This document shows, one piece after another, positions 1-7,956 of a stretch of DNA of 29,321 bases. The DNA is from Candidatus Neomicrothrix sp. UBA2131 (GTDB lineage: Bacteria > Actinomycetota > Acidimicrobiia > Acidimicrobiales > MedAcidi-G1). The DNA is taken from positions 3,187 to 32,507 of the forward strand of contig DCXR01000018.1 of NCBI GenBank assembly GCA_002329075.1, given 5' to 3'. The translations under genes and the position numbers were made by a program. Under the pieces are notes generated by a model. It had not been told where the DNA came from. It worked only from the letters and a program-made list of their open reading frames with translations, and did not search any database. Numbering within the stretch: the first letter of the stretch is position 1; every line of letters begins with the position of its first letter.

Positions 1-939
1 ACCTCCACAACCGCCACAACCTCCACCACCGCCGCGACTTCCACAACCATCCTCGCCCCACCGACGACGACGGTTCCTCCTGTTACCACCACTGCACCCG
101 TCGTCCCCACCACGACGACCAGCACGACCGGTGGCGAGCCGGCGGTGGAACTGCTGGCGACGCTCATCGTGGCCGATGCGGAGTCGCAACTCGAGTACGA
201 GCGGAGCGACTGGGGCTCCGGTTGGTCAGACGCGGACGGCGACTGCCAGGACACCCGCCAGGAAGTCCTGATCGAGGAGTCGACCAGCCCGGTGATCCTC
301 GAGGACGGCGGCTGCCGGGTCGAGATCGGGCGTTGGTACGGGGCGTTCACCGACACCTGGTTCGACGATCCCGGCGACCTCGACATCGACCACTTCGTCC
401 CGCTGGCCAATGCGCACCGCTCGGGTGGCTGGGCCTGGGACCGGGACACGAAGCGGTCCTACGCCAACGACCTCGACGATCCCGGCCACCTCATCGCCGT
501 CTCGTCATCCGCCAACCGGTCGAAGGGCGCCAGGGGACCCGAGGAGTGGACACCCGACCACACCGGCTACCTGTGCACCTACGCAACCACCTGGATCCGG
601 ATCAAGGTTCGCTGGAGCCTCACCGTCACCCCTGCGGAACACGACGCCCTCTCCGGGCTGCTGGCCGGCTGCGACGGGTCGGTCACCTTCAGCACGACCC
701 CGCCGGCGCCCACCTCGACCACCGATCCTCCGTCGACGACCGCCGTCGAGCCGATGACGACCACCGACGCCATCGACACCCCCGCCAATCCCGGAAACTC
801 GATGGACTGCTCGGACTTCGCCACCTACGCCGAAGCGGAGGCCTGGTTCGACACCTACTTCCCGGTCTACGGGGACGTGGCGCGCCTCGACAACGACGGC
901 AACGGCCAGCCTTGCGAGTCGCTGCCCGGGGGACCCTGA
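1..939 (+). CDS. HNH (GmrSD C-terminal/DUF1524-like) nuclease with excalibur domain, 5' partial
   Basis: The frame is open from base 1, so the true start lies outside the window; the GTG at 145 is only an internal codon. The visible 312 residues begin with a Thr/Pro-rich linker (about 45 residues). An HNH-type domain follows, with DIDHFVPLANAH, an SGGWAWDRDTKRSYANDL stretch and SANRSKGARGPEEW, the signature of small DUF1524 nucleases. A second Thr-rich linker leads to a C-terminal excalibur domain with LDNDGNGQPCE, a DxDxDGxxCE calcium-binding motif. Threonine-rich linkers around an HNH domain plus excalibur are usual in secreted or surface-attached nucleases of Gram-positive bacteria. The export signal would be in the missing N-terminus, so extracellular location is inferred. 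It converges with the hydroxylase operon. Confidence 0.88.
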   Translation, partial: TSTTATTSTTAATSTTILAPPTTTVPPVTTTAPVVPTTTTSTTGGEPAVELLATLIVADAESQLEYERSDWGSGWSDADGDCQDTRQEVLIEESTSPVILEDGGCRVEIGRWYGAFTDTWFDDPGDLDIDHFVPLANAHRSGGWAWDRDTKRSYANDLDDPGHLIAVSSSANRSKGARGPEEWTPDHTGYLCTYATTWIRIKVRWSLTVTPAEHDALSGLLAGCDGSVTFSTTPPAPTSTTDPPSTTAVEPMTTTDAIDTPANPGNSMDCSDFATYAEAEAWFDTYFPVYGDVARLDNDGNGQPCESLPGGP

Positions 940-961
940 GTCGCGGGACCGGTACCTCAGG
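935..961. terminator. Possible bidirectional hairpin between convergent genes
   Basis: CCTGAG (935-940) and CTCAGG (956-961) are perfect inverted repeats separated by 15 bases. Each arm contains the TGA stop of one of the two convergent genes. The hairpin could terminate in both directions, but there is no T-tract and the stem is only 6 bp, so support is weak. Confidence 0.3.
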
Positions 962-1772
962 CGCCGGCGGCGGTGAGGGCCCTTTCGGTGAGCACCCGGG
1001 ACAGGTGGGCCCGGTAGTCGCCATCGGCGTTGTTGTCGGTCGGCGGCTCGGTGCCGTCGGCGGCAACGGCTGCGGCGTCTACCGCTGATGCCCCGCCGGC
1101 CACGGCGGCCTCGACGCCCGCTGCACGCATCGGCGTGGAGCCCATGTTCACGAGCGCAACCCCGGCGCCGCCCTCGGCGACCGCCACGCCGACGATGGCC
1201 CAGTCCTGGGCCCGTCGGTTGAACTTCTGGTAGCACCAACCGCCGGTCGAGACCGGCACGCGCACCTCGGTGAGGAGTTCATCGGCACCCAGCGCCGACT
1301 CGAGGAAGCCGGTGAAGAAGTCGGTGGCCGCGATCTCGCGGCTGCCGCCGGGACCGGCAACCACGAGCGTGCCTCCGAGGGCGAGCACGGCGGCCGGCAG
1401 GTCGGATGCCGGGTCGGCGTGGGCCAGCGAGCCACCCAGGGTGCCCCGGTGCCGCACGGCCGGATCGCCCACCTGTCCGGCCACGTGGGCCAGCAGCGGG
1501 CAGGCGGCCGCCAGGTCGGCAGAGTGCTCGAGGGTGCTGTGGGTGGTCAGGGCGCCGATGCCCACGGTGTCGCCTTCGATGCTGATCCCCGACAGGCCGT
1601 CGAGTCGACCGATGTCGACCAGCACCGACGGCGTGGCGAGGCGCAACCTCATGAGGGGCACCAGCGACTGGCCGCCGGCCAGCAACTTGGCCTCGTCTCC
1701 GGCCTCGGCGAGTGCGGCGATGGCCGCCTCGGCGGAGTCGGCCCGGACGTAGTCGACCGCTGCGGGAATCAC
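957..1772 (-). CDS. Molybdenum hydroxylase medium subunit, FAD-binding (CoxM-like)
   Basis: A 271-residue FAD-binding subunit of the xanthine oxidase/CO dehydrogenase family, passing electrons from the Fe-S subunit to FAD. AGGQS (32-36) and TLGGSLAHADPASD (111-124) are the two FAD-contact signatures, and the length is normal for CoxM/CutM (about 270-290). I chose the GTG at 1772 because the protein then starts right at the domain (VIPAAVDYVRADS) and GTGA overlaps the stop of the large-subunit gene by four bases, indicating translational coupling. It is the last gene of a small-large-medium operon. The substrate cannot be read from this subunit. Confidence 0.93.
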   Translation of the reverse strand: MIPAAVDYVRADSAEAAIAALAEAGDEAKLLAGGQSLVPLMRLRLATPSVLVDIGRLDGLSGISIEGDTVGIGALTTHSTLEHSADLAAACPLLAHVAGQVGDPAVRHRGTLGGSLAHADPASDLPAAVLALGGTLVVAGPGGSREIAATDFFTGFLESALGADELLTEVRVPVSTGGWCYQKFNRRAQDWAIVGVAVAEGGAGVALVNMGSTPMRAAGVEAAVAGGASAVDAAAVAADGTEPPTDNNADGDYRAHLSRVLTERALTAAGA

Positions 1773-4147
1773 GACGCACCCCCCGTCGCCACCTCGATGG
1801 CTCGTCGGACGGTCATGGGTGACGCCGGCATCGTGATGTCGGTGATCCCCATCGGCCGCAGGGCATCGACCACGGCGTTCATCACGGCCGGGGTCGAGGC
1901 GATGGTGCCTGCCTCGCCGATGCCCTTGACCCCCATCGGGTTGGAGGGCGAAGGCGTGACCGTGTAGTCGAGCTTCATGTCGATGCACTCGGCGGCCGAC
2001 GGCACCAGATAGTCGGCCAGGTTGGCCGCCCGGCATTGTCCGTCGGCATCGTAGGAGGCGTCCTCCCAGAGCGCCTGGGCGACACCCTGCACGATGCCGC
2101 CGTGCAACTGGCCCTCGACTATCAGCGGGTTGATCTGGTTGCCGCAGTCGTCGACGGCCGCGTAGTCGAGCAGTTCGACGGCGCCCGTTGCCTCGTCGAC
2201 CTCGACCACGGCGATGTGCGTGCCGAACGGGAAGACGAAGTTGGAGGGGTCGAAGGTGACCTGGGCCTGCAGGTTGGGCTGAATCCCTTCGGGCAGGTCG
2301 TGGGCCGTGAAGGCGCCGAACGCCACCCCGGCCAGGGGGACCTCCTTGTCGGGGCTGCCCTTGACGGTGAAGTTGCCGCCGGCGAACTCGAGGTCGTCGG
2401 CGTTGGCTTCGAGCATGTGTGCGGCGATGGCCCGGGCCTTTTCGATGACCTGTTCGGTTGCCATCCAGATGGCGGTGCCGCCCACGGCCAGCGACCGGGA
2501 GCCGTAGGTGTCCATGCCGAGCGGCGAGATTGCCGTGTCGGAGTGGAGCACCTCGACATCGTCGGGGTCGATGCCGAGTTGGTCGGCCACGATCATCGAC
2601 CAACAGGTCTCGTGGCCCTGGCCGTGCGGCGTGACACCGGTGACCACCTGGACCTTGCAGGTGGGCAGGATCCGCACCGTTGCCGACTCCCAGCCGCCAG
2701 CGCCGTAGTTGAGCGCCGCCAGGGTCCGGCTCGGGGCCAGGCCGCACATCTCGACGTAGGAAGAGATGCCGATGCCCAGGTGGGTGGTCGATCCGGCTGC
2801 ACGTCGGTCGACCTGCTCGGCTCGACGGCCGTCCCAGTCGACCAGTTCCTTGGCCCGATCGAGCGTGGGCTGGTAGTTGCCCGAGTCGAAGACCAGCCCG
2901 GCCGGCGAGTCGTAGGGGAACTTCTCCGTCGGGATGAAGTTCCGGGACCGGATCTCGTCCGGACCGACGCCCACGGCAACCGCCAGTGCGTCCATCGCCC
3001 GCTCGATGGCGTAGGTCGCCTCCGGGCGGCCGGCGCCACGGTAGGCATCGGTCGGCGTGAGGTTCGTGAACACGCTCTTACAGGTGAACGAGTAGACGGG
3101 CACGTCGTAGAGCCCGTGGTACAGGAATGCCCCGAGCAGCGGCACACCGGGGGCGACCAGCTGCAGGTAGGCACCCATGTCGGCCAGCAGGGTGGCCCGC
3201 ACGGCGGTGAGCTTCCCGTCGGCGTCGGCCGCCAACTCGATGGTCTGGCGCTGGGCGCGGCCCTGGATGGTGGACCCGGATGCCTCGGTGCGTCCCTCGG
3301 TCCAGCGCACGGGTACGCCGTGGCGCTGGGCCAGGGCCATGCAGATGACCTCCTCGGCGTAGACGTTGAGCTTGCAGCCGAAGCCGCCCCCCACGGAGGG
3401 CGCGATGACCCGTATCTTCTGCTCCGGCAGCCCGAGGGTGATCGCCGCCATCACCTTGAGGATGTGCGGGATCTGCGTGGACGAGTAGAGGGTCATGTTG
3501 CCGTTGTGCGGTGCCGGGACGGCGGCCACCCCACGGGGCTCCATGGCCGTCGGGATGAGACGCTGGTGCACGAACGTCTCGGTTACGTGATGCGCCGCGT
3601 CAGCGAACGCCGCCTCGACGGCATCCGGGTCGGGGACGAGGGGCCACTCGTAGGACACGTTTGTCCCACAGTCCTCGTGGATCACGACCCGGTCGGACTC
3701 GGCGTCCTCGATGGTGACGACGGCGTCGAGCGGTTCGTAGTCGACGACGACGCCCTCGAGGCCGTCTGCTGCGGCGTAGCGGGATTCGGCGACCACGACG
3801 GCGACGATGTCGCCCGCATAGTTGGCCTTTCCCTGCGCCACCGGGTAGTGGGCAGGGTTCTTCATGTCGTCGGTGACCGGCCAGGCACAGGGCAGGGGGG
3901 CCTCCCAGGCGTCGGCCAGATCGTCGCCGCAGTAGACGGCGACCACGCCGTCGATGCCTAGTGCCGCCGAGGCGTCGATGGCGGTGATGCGGGCATGGGC
4001 ATGGGGGCTGCGTACGCAGGCCAACCAGAGGGCTCCCGGGATCTGCAGGTCGTCGATGAACTTCGCCTCGCCGGTCAGCAGGGCCGGGTCCTCGCGACGG
4101 GGGCGGGACTCGCCGACGATGCCACCGGTGAACGGGGTCTCGGTCAT
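1769..4147 (-). CDS. Molybdenum hydroxylase large subunit, form II CoxL-like
   Basis: A 792-residue molybdopterin-cytosine-dinucleotide binding catalytic subunit. Visible motifs are GGGFG (253-257), PHGQGHET (507-514), and GIGEAG (742-747) with the predicted base Glu745. The active-site loop reads AYRGAGR (368-374), the form II signature, rather than the AYXCSFR loop of true CO dehydrogenases, so the cysteine that bridges copper in form I is absent. The likely reaction is hydroxylation of an aldehyde, purine or N-heterocycle. The ATG at 4147 gives MTETPFTGG, lies 13 bases behind the small-subunit stop and is preceded by GGGGAG. The gene overlaps the medium subunit by four bases. CO oxidation is unlikely but not excluded by sequence alone. 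Confidence 0.95.
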   Translation of the reverse strand: MTETPFTGGIVGESRPRREDPALLTGEAKFIDDLQIPGALWLACVRSPHAHARITAIDASAALGIDGVVAVYCGDDLADAWEAPLPCAWPVTDDMKNPAHYPVAQGKANYAGDIVAVVVAESRYAAADGLEGVVVDYEPLDAVVTIEDAESDRVVIHEDCGTNVSYEWPLVPDPDAVEAAFADAAHHVTETFVHQRLIPTAMEPRGVAAVPAPHNGNMTLYSSTQIPHILKVMAAITLGLPEQKIRVIAPSVGGGFGCKLNVYAEEVICMALAQRHGVPVRWTEGRTEASGSTIQGRAQRQTIELAADADGKLTAVRATLLADMGAYLQLVAPGVPLLGAFLYHGLYDVPVYSFTCKSVFTNLTPTDAYRGAGRPEATYAIERAMDALAVAVGVGPDEIRSRNFIPTEKFPYDSPAGLVFDSGNYQPTLDRAKELVDWDGRRAEQVDRRAAGSTTHLGIGISSYVEMCGLAPSRTLAALNYGAGGWESATVRILPTCKVQVVTGVTPHGQGHETCWSMIVADQLGIDPDDVEVLHSDTAISPLGMDTYGSRSLAVGGTAIWMATEQVIEKARAIAAHMLEANADDLEFAGGNFTVKGSPDKEVPLAGVAFGAFTAHDLPEGIQPNLQAQVTFDPSNFVFPFGTHIAVVEVDEATGAVELLDYAAVDDCGNQINPLIVEGQLHGGIVQGVAQALWEDASYDADGQCRAANLADYLVPSAAECIDMKLDYTVTPSPSNPMGVKGIGEAGTIASTPAVMNAVVDALRPMGITDITMPASPMTVRRAIEVATGGAS

Positions 4148-4160
4148 GGCTGCGCTCCCC

Positions 4161-4613
4161 TCACTCGCCGGCGGCCAGGACGGCCGCAACGATGTTCTGA
4201 TAGCCGGTACACCGGCAGAGGTTGCCCTCGAGGCCCTCCCGCACACCGGCGGCGTCGAGGTCGTCGTACTCGTCGGTCAACGACACGGCGGCCATGACCA
4301 TGCCGGGTGTGCAGTAGCCGCACTGCAGGGCATGACATTCGTGGAATGCCTGTTGCATCGGATGGAGGCCGTCGGCGCCGGCCAGGCCCTCGATGGTGGT
4401 GACGTCGGCGCCGTCGACCTGGGCGGCGAGCAGCGTGCACGACTTGGCCGAGCGGCCGTCGACGAGAACGGTGCAGGCCCCGCACGAACTGGTGTCGCAT
4501 CCCACGTTGGTGCCGGTCAGTCCGAGGACGTCGCGCAGGTAGTGCACGAGCAGCGTCCGAGGCTCGACATCGGCGGAACGGGCGATCCCGTTGACTGTGA
4601 CGGAGACCTCCAT
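4161..4613 (-). CDS. Molybdenum hydroxylase small subunit, 2x[2Fe-2S] (CoxS-like)
   Basis: A 150-residue iron-sulfur subunit, normal length for the family. The plant-type [2Fe-2S] cluster ligands are Cys39, Cys44, Cys47 and Cys59 (GCDTSSCGACTVLVDG). The second cluster has Cys98 and Cys101 (CGYCTPGM) and Cys133 and Cys135 (CRCTGY). It relays electrons from the Mo centre to FAD in the medium subunit. I preferred the ATG at 4613 (MEVSVTVNG) because AAGGGGG lies about 5 bases upstream and the fold begins there; a longer in-frame reading to 4718 would add an unrelated leader. It is the first gene of the operon, and small-large-medium order is usual for form II clusters. Confidence 0.94.
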   Translation of the reverse strand: MEVSVTVNGIARSADVEPRTLLVHYLRDVLGLTGTNVGCDTSSCGACTVLVDGRSAKSCTLLAAQVDGADVTTIEGLAGADGLHPMQQAFHECHALQCGYCTPGMVMAAVSLTDEYDDLDAAGVREGLEGNLCRCTGYQNIVAAVLAAGE

Positions 4614-4703
4614 CGGTTCCCCCCTTGGGTCGTCCCGGTGGGACGCCGCGGCGCCGTCGCCGCTGGTACCCGTCCTACCGAGGTCGCGATGATGGCACAG
4701 GAT

Positions 4704-4722
4704 CCCGGTGAGGACCACCGGG
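4704..4722 (-). terminator. Hairpin downstream of the macro-domain gene
   Basis: CCCGGTG (4704-4710) and CACCGGG (4716-4722) form a perfect 7-bp GC-rich stem with a 5-base loop. It lies 14 bases past the stop of the macro-domain gene on the minus strand and before the hydroxylase operon. No T-run follows, so it is either a GC-only terminator or a 3' stabilising hairpin. Confidence 0.45.
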
Positions 4723-4736
4723 CCGGGCCGGAGGCT

Positions 4737-5255
4737 TCAGTCTCGGGCCAGGAGTGCCTGGTAGCGGTCGAGATCGTCGTCGGCGAATGCCACGAGGACC
4801 ACCTCGTCGATGCTGGCGGGGTGGTCGTGGCCGAATGCACGGACGGTGTCGACGGCGATCCGGGCCGCCGCCTCCTTCGGATAGCCGTAGACGCCGGTGG
4901 AGATGGCCGGAAACGCCACGCTGCGGGCACCGAGGCCGACCGCCACCTCGAGGGAGCGCCTGTAGCACGAGGCCAGCAGGTCCGCATCGCCGTCGCCTAC
5001 GCCACGCCGGACGTCAGGACCGACAGTGTGGACGACCCACCGACTGGGAAGGTTGTGGCCGCCGGTGGGCTTCGCCTCGCCGGTGGCACAACCGCCGAGG
5101 CCGCGACACTCTTCAAGCAGCCCGGGACCTGCCTCATGGTGGATGGCGCCGTCGACCCCGCGACCGCCGAGCAGGGACTCGTTGGCGGCATTGACGATGG
5201 CGTCCACGGCCAGCGTCGTGATGTCCCCCTGCCAGGCAGTTATGCGCACCGTCAC
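4737..5255 (-). CDS. Macro-domain protein, probable O-acetyl-ADP-ribose deacetylase / ADP-ribosyl hydrolase
   Basis: A 172-residue single-domain protein of the MacroD/YmdB type. It shows GDIT (10-13), VDAIVNAAN (17-25), the catalytic-loop sequence GGRGVDGAIH (30-39), a TGEA element (58-61) and the phosphate-binding loop STGVYGYP (119-126). Such proteins hydrolyse O-acetyl-ADP-ribose or remove mono-ADP-ribose from proteins or nucleic acids in the cytoplasm. The GTG start at 5255 overlaps the stop of the TetR gene (GTGA), so the two are probably translationally coupled; a second GTG at 5249 is an alternative. Association with a TetR regulator suggests conditional expression, but the partner modification is unknown. 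Confidence 0.92.
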   Translation of the reverse strand: MTVRITAWQGDITTLAVDAIVNAANESLLGGRGVDGAIHHEAGPGLLEECRGLGGCATGEAKPTGGHNLPSRWVVHTVGPDVRRGVGDGDADLLASCYRRSLEVAVGLGARSVAFPAISTGVYGYPKEAAARIAVDTVRAFGHDHPASIDEVVLVAFADDDLDRYQALLARD

Positions 5256-5863
5256 CGTCCGGGGGACAGCATCGAGGTCAGGAGGTCCGAGAGTTGAGCC
5301 ACCACCTGGGGACGCCTGCTACTGCCCAGCAGGGTCGGGTTGTTGAGACCCTGGCCGAGGACGAGTACCGCGACTGCCATCTCATCCGGGTCCCCTCTTG
5401 CGATGCGACCCGCGGCCTGGCCCAACCTGATGAACCGGGTGATGCTGACGAGGGCTTGTGCTTCATGGTCCCGGTAGGCGTGGCGCAGGGATTGGCTTTC
5501 GGGAAGTCGAGCCAGGGCAGCTCGCATGACCAGGGTCTCTTCCTCGAACACGACGACCAGGCCTTCGACCAGGTCGGCCACCACCTGCTCGAGCCCGTTC
5601 TCCAGGAGTCGCTCCACCTCGAGTAGGCGGGTCACTTCGACCACCCGGTCGAGAACCGCCTCAAAGGCCTCTGCCATCAGGCCGTCCCTTCCCTCGGGGA
5701 AGCGGTTATAGACAGTGGCCAGGCTCACCCCGGCGTCAGTCGCCACTTCCTCGGTGGTGAAAGATCCGTCAGCCCTCAGGCGGGCCAGGGCGGCGGCGGC
5801 CAGGGCCCGACGGGTTCGCTCTGCCCGTCCGGGCGGGCGCAGGACCAGGGTTTCGGCAACCAT
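5252..5863 (-). CDS. TetR/AcrR-family transcriptional regulator
   Basis: A 203-residue regulator. The N-terminal helix-turn-helix is at about residues 36-56 (TTEEVATDAGVSLATVYNRF), followed by an all-helical ligand/dimerisation domain too divergent to name a ligand. The ATG at 5861-5863 gives a normal TetR N-terminus. The gene is divergent from the flavoprotein at 5944 across an 80-base AT-rich region, a classical layout for a TetR repressor of the neighbouring operon, and it overlaps the macro-domain gene downstream. Base composition of this gene and the divergent one looks lower in GC than the surroundings by eye. Confidence 0.93.
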   Translation of the reverse strand: MVAETLVLRPPGRAERTRRALAAAALARLRADGSFTTEEVATDAGVSLATVYNRFPEGRDGLMAEAFEAVLDRVVEVTRLLEVERLLENGLEQVVADLVEGLVVVFEEETLVMRAALARLPESQSLRHAYRDHEAQALVSITRFIRLGQAAGRIARGDPDEMAVAVLVLGQGLNNPTLLGSSRRPQVVAQLSDLLTSMLSPGR

Positions 5864-5943
5864 CGTGGTCCGACTCTAGACGATTATACCCATAGTCCAT
5901 AATTATTTGTTTTTTCTAGATATACCCTCTAGTTTTCTTCCCC
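5864..5943. promoter_or_regulatory. AT-rich divergent promoter/operator region
   Basis: An AT-rich island between the TetR and flavoprotein genes. On the minus strand a perfect TATAAT (plus 5883-5888) lies 19 bases from the TetR start, implying a very short leader; no good -35 is visible. TCTAGA occurs twice (5875-5880 and 5915-5920), each followed by TATACCC (5885-5891 and 5921-5927). These paired elements are candidate operators for the TetR protein. No Shine-Dalgarno sequence precedes the ATG at 5944, so that mRNA may be leaderless or nearly so. Confidence 0.55.
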
Positions 5944-7122
5944 ATGACCGATACAACCCATGACCTGACCACCCACGACCCTGAGGCCCGGGCCCGAGAA
6001 ATAGGCCCATCGCTGGCCCAGAGGGCCGACCGCATAGAGACCGCCCGGACTCTGCCCGACGATGTGGTACAGGACCTGTTGGCCGCGGACATGTTCCGCA
6101 CCTTCATCCCCACCGCCTACGGAGGCGCCGAGACCGACATATTGACCGGGATGGCCGCCTTGACCGAGTTGGGCCGTTGGGACGGATCGGCAGCCTGGTG
6201 CGTAATGATCGCCAACACCACGGCTCTGCTGGCCGGCTACCTGCCCCCGGAACACGCCGAGACCATCTACTGCGACCCCAAGGTCATCACCGGCGGATAC
6301 ACCGTGCCCACTGGCACCGCCCGGGTGGTCGACGGTGGTCTCTTGGTAAGCGGAACATGGGCGTGGGGTTCGGGCATCCGCCACTGCACCTGGATCGGGG
6401 GGACGGTTCGCCTGGTCGACGACGACGGCAACCCGACCCAGCGGGATGACGGGCTTTCCACCCCCTATGTGTACTTCGAACCCGACGACATCGACTTCGT
6501 CGATACCTGGCATGTCATGGGCCTGGCCGGTACCGGCTCCACTGATTTCACCACCACCGACACGTTCGTGCCCGAAGGCCGCTGGGTGCAGGTCGCCGGG
6601 GCAACCCCCGTCGTAGATGGCCCCCTGTGGAGGTTCCCCTTCTTTGGCATGCTGGCCGCCGGAGTGGCCTCGGTTGCCATCGGCATGGCCGCCGGAGCTG
6701 TAGAGCGCTTCACCGAACTGGCCCCGGACAAGATCCCACAGGGGTCGTCCCGCCCCCTGGCCGAACGGGCCCCGGCCCAGGCCGACCTGTCGCGGGCCGA
6801 AGCGACTGTCCGCTCGTCAAGGGCCTATCTGGACCAGGCCCTGGGCGAAGCCTGGGAGGTGGCCACCCGAGGAGACCCCCTCACCGTCGAACACCGGCGC
6901 CTGATCCGACAAGCCGCGGCGGACGCCGCTCAGCGGTGCGCAGACTCTCTGGTCAGGCTCCACCGCCAGGCTGGAGGCATTGGCGTCTACCTGTCCGAGC
7001 CCCTCCAACGGGCGGTGCGCGATTCTCAGGTAGCGGCCACACATGGCATGGTCGCTGAACGCATCCACGAACTCACCGGACGACTTCTCCTCGGGTTGGA
7101 CACCGACACCGGCCTCCTGTGA
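5944..7122 (+). CDS. Acyl-CoA dehydrogenase-fold flavoprotein, probable flavin-dependent monooxygenase (HsaA/HpaB-like)
   Basis: A 392-residue protein with the acyl-CoA dehydrogenase fold: N-terminal helical domain, a middle beta domain with GTWAWGSGIRHCTWIGG, and a C-terminal helical domain of the type 2 class. The middle-domain text (SGTWAWGSG, GLAGTGS) matches group D two-component flavin monooxygenases such as HsaA better than beta-oxidation dehydrogenases, and the usual acyl-CoA dehydrogenase Glu motif near the C-terminus is not evident. A reaction such as hydroxylation of an aromatic or acyl substrate with reduced flavin is inferred; the nitroreductase-like gene downstream could supply flavin chemistry. 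It uses several ATA and TTG codons, unlike its neighbours. It is the first gene of a four-gene plus-strand set and is divergent from the TetR gene. Confidence 0.87.
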   Translation: MTDTTHDLTTHDPEARAREIGPSLAQRADRIETARTLPDDVVQDLLAADMFRTFIPTAYGGAETDILTGMAALTELGRWDGSAAWCVMIANTTALLAGYLPPEHAETIYCDPKVITGGYTVPTGTARVVDGGLLVSGTWAWGSGIRHCTWIGGTVRLVDDDGNPTQRDDGLSTPYVYFEPDDIDFVDTWHVMGLAGTGSTDFTTTDTFVPEGRWVQVAGATPVVDGPLWRFPFFGMLAAGVASVAIGMAAGAVERFTELAPDKIPQGSSRPLAERAPAQADLSRAEATVRSSRAYLDQALGEAWEVATRGDPLTVEHRRLIRQAAADAAQRCADSLVRLHRQAGGIGVYLSEPLQRAVRDSQVAATHGMVAERIHELTGRLLLGLDTDTGLL

Positions 7123-7132
7123 ACCTCTCCCC

Positions 7133-7939
7133 ATGGAGGGAATGGAACACACCGATTTTGCCTACCTGGATCTCGCCTACGACGGCGACGTCCTCGTGGT
7201 GACCATTGACAGCCCTGACGATCCCCTCAACAAGGTCGACGACCGCCTCCACCACGAACTCACCGCCCTGTTCCCCCGACTCCAGGCGGAACGCGATGCC
7301 CGGGCCGTGCTGCTCACCGGCACCGGCTCGGCCTTCTCCGCCGGCGGCGACTTCGACTGGTTCCCGCAACTCCAGGAGCCCGGCCGACTCGAGGACCTCC
7401 GCCTCGACGCCCGCCAGATGATCTTCGACCTGCTCGACGTGCACCTGCCGGTCGTCTGCGCCGTCACCGGCCACGCCATCGGCCTCGGCGCCAGCATCGC
7501 CCTGCTCTGCGACGTGGTCGTGATGGCCGAGACCGCCCGCCTGGCCGACCCGCACGTCCGGGTCGGGATAGTGGCCGGAGACGGCGGCACCATCGCCTGG
7601 CCGTTGGCGCTCGGCCCGATGCTCGCCAAGCGCTACCTCCTCACGGGCGACCCCCTGACCGCTGCCGACGCCGAGCGCCTCGGCCTCGTCGCACAGACGA
7701 CCCCGGACGCCGAGTCGTGTCGGGCCGCCGGACTGGAATGGGCCGAACGCCTGGCCGCGGGGGCACCGCTGGCCGTCCAGTACACCAAGCAGGCGATCAA
7801 CGCCTGGATCAAGCAGACATCGGGCAGCGCCTTCGAACAGGCCAGCGCCCTCGAGATCCTGACCTTCGGCAGCGACGACCACGCCGAGGCGCTCTCGGCA
7901 CTCTCCGAGAAGCGCGATCCGCGATTCACGGGCAGATGA
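7133..7939 (+). CDS. Enoyl-CoA hydratase/isomerase (crotonase) superfamily protein
   Basis: A 268-residue crotonase-fold protein. The oxyanion-hole elements are present (FSAGGDF at about 68-74 and GHAIGLGAS at 113-121), as is the AGDGGT loop. By alignment to rat crotonase from memory, Glu144 corresponds to Ser121 (GLGAS) and Glu164 to His141 (ADPH). Both hydratase glutamates therefore look replaced, and isomerase, hydrolase or lyase chemistry is more likely than hydration. Start choice is uncertain: ATG 7133 has no ribosome site, while ATG 7142 has GGAGG almost touching it and would give 265 residues. It lies 10 bases behind the flavoprotein gene, and its stop overlaps an in-frame ATG of the nitroreductase. 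Confidence 0.9.
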   Translation: MEGMEHTDFAYLDLAYDGDVLVVTIDSPDDPLNKVDDRLHHELTALFPRLQAERDARAVLLTGTGSAFSAGGDFDWFPQLQEPGRLEDLRLDARQMIFDLLDVHLPVVCAVTGHAIGLGASIALLCDVVVMAETARLADPHVRVGIVAGDGGTIAWPLALGPMLAKRYLLTGDPLTAADAERLGLVAQTTPDAESCRAAGLEWAERLAAGAPLAVQYTKQAINAWIKQTSGSAFEQASALEILTFGSDDHAEALSALSEKRDPRFTGR

Positions 7940-7956
7940 CCGAGGGAGGCCGGGCC

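Noticed and set aside
957..2747. A 596-residue reading including the medium subunit
   Set aside because: The upstream part is a shadow frame of the large-subunit gene; the coupled GTG at 1772 fits the family length.
2036..3961. A 641-residue plus-strand reading opposite the large hydroxylase subunit
   Set aside because: A shadow frame of a GC-rich gene; composition is low-complexity and no domain is recognisable, while the minus strand holds a complete CoxL-like protein.
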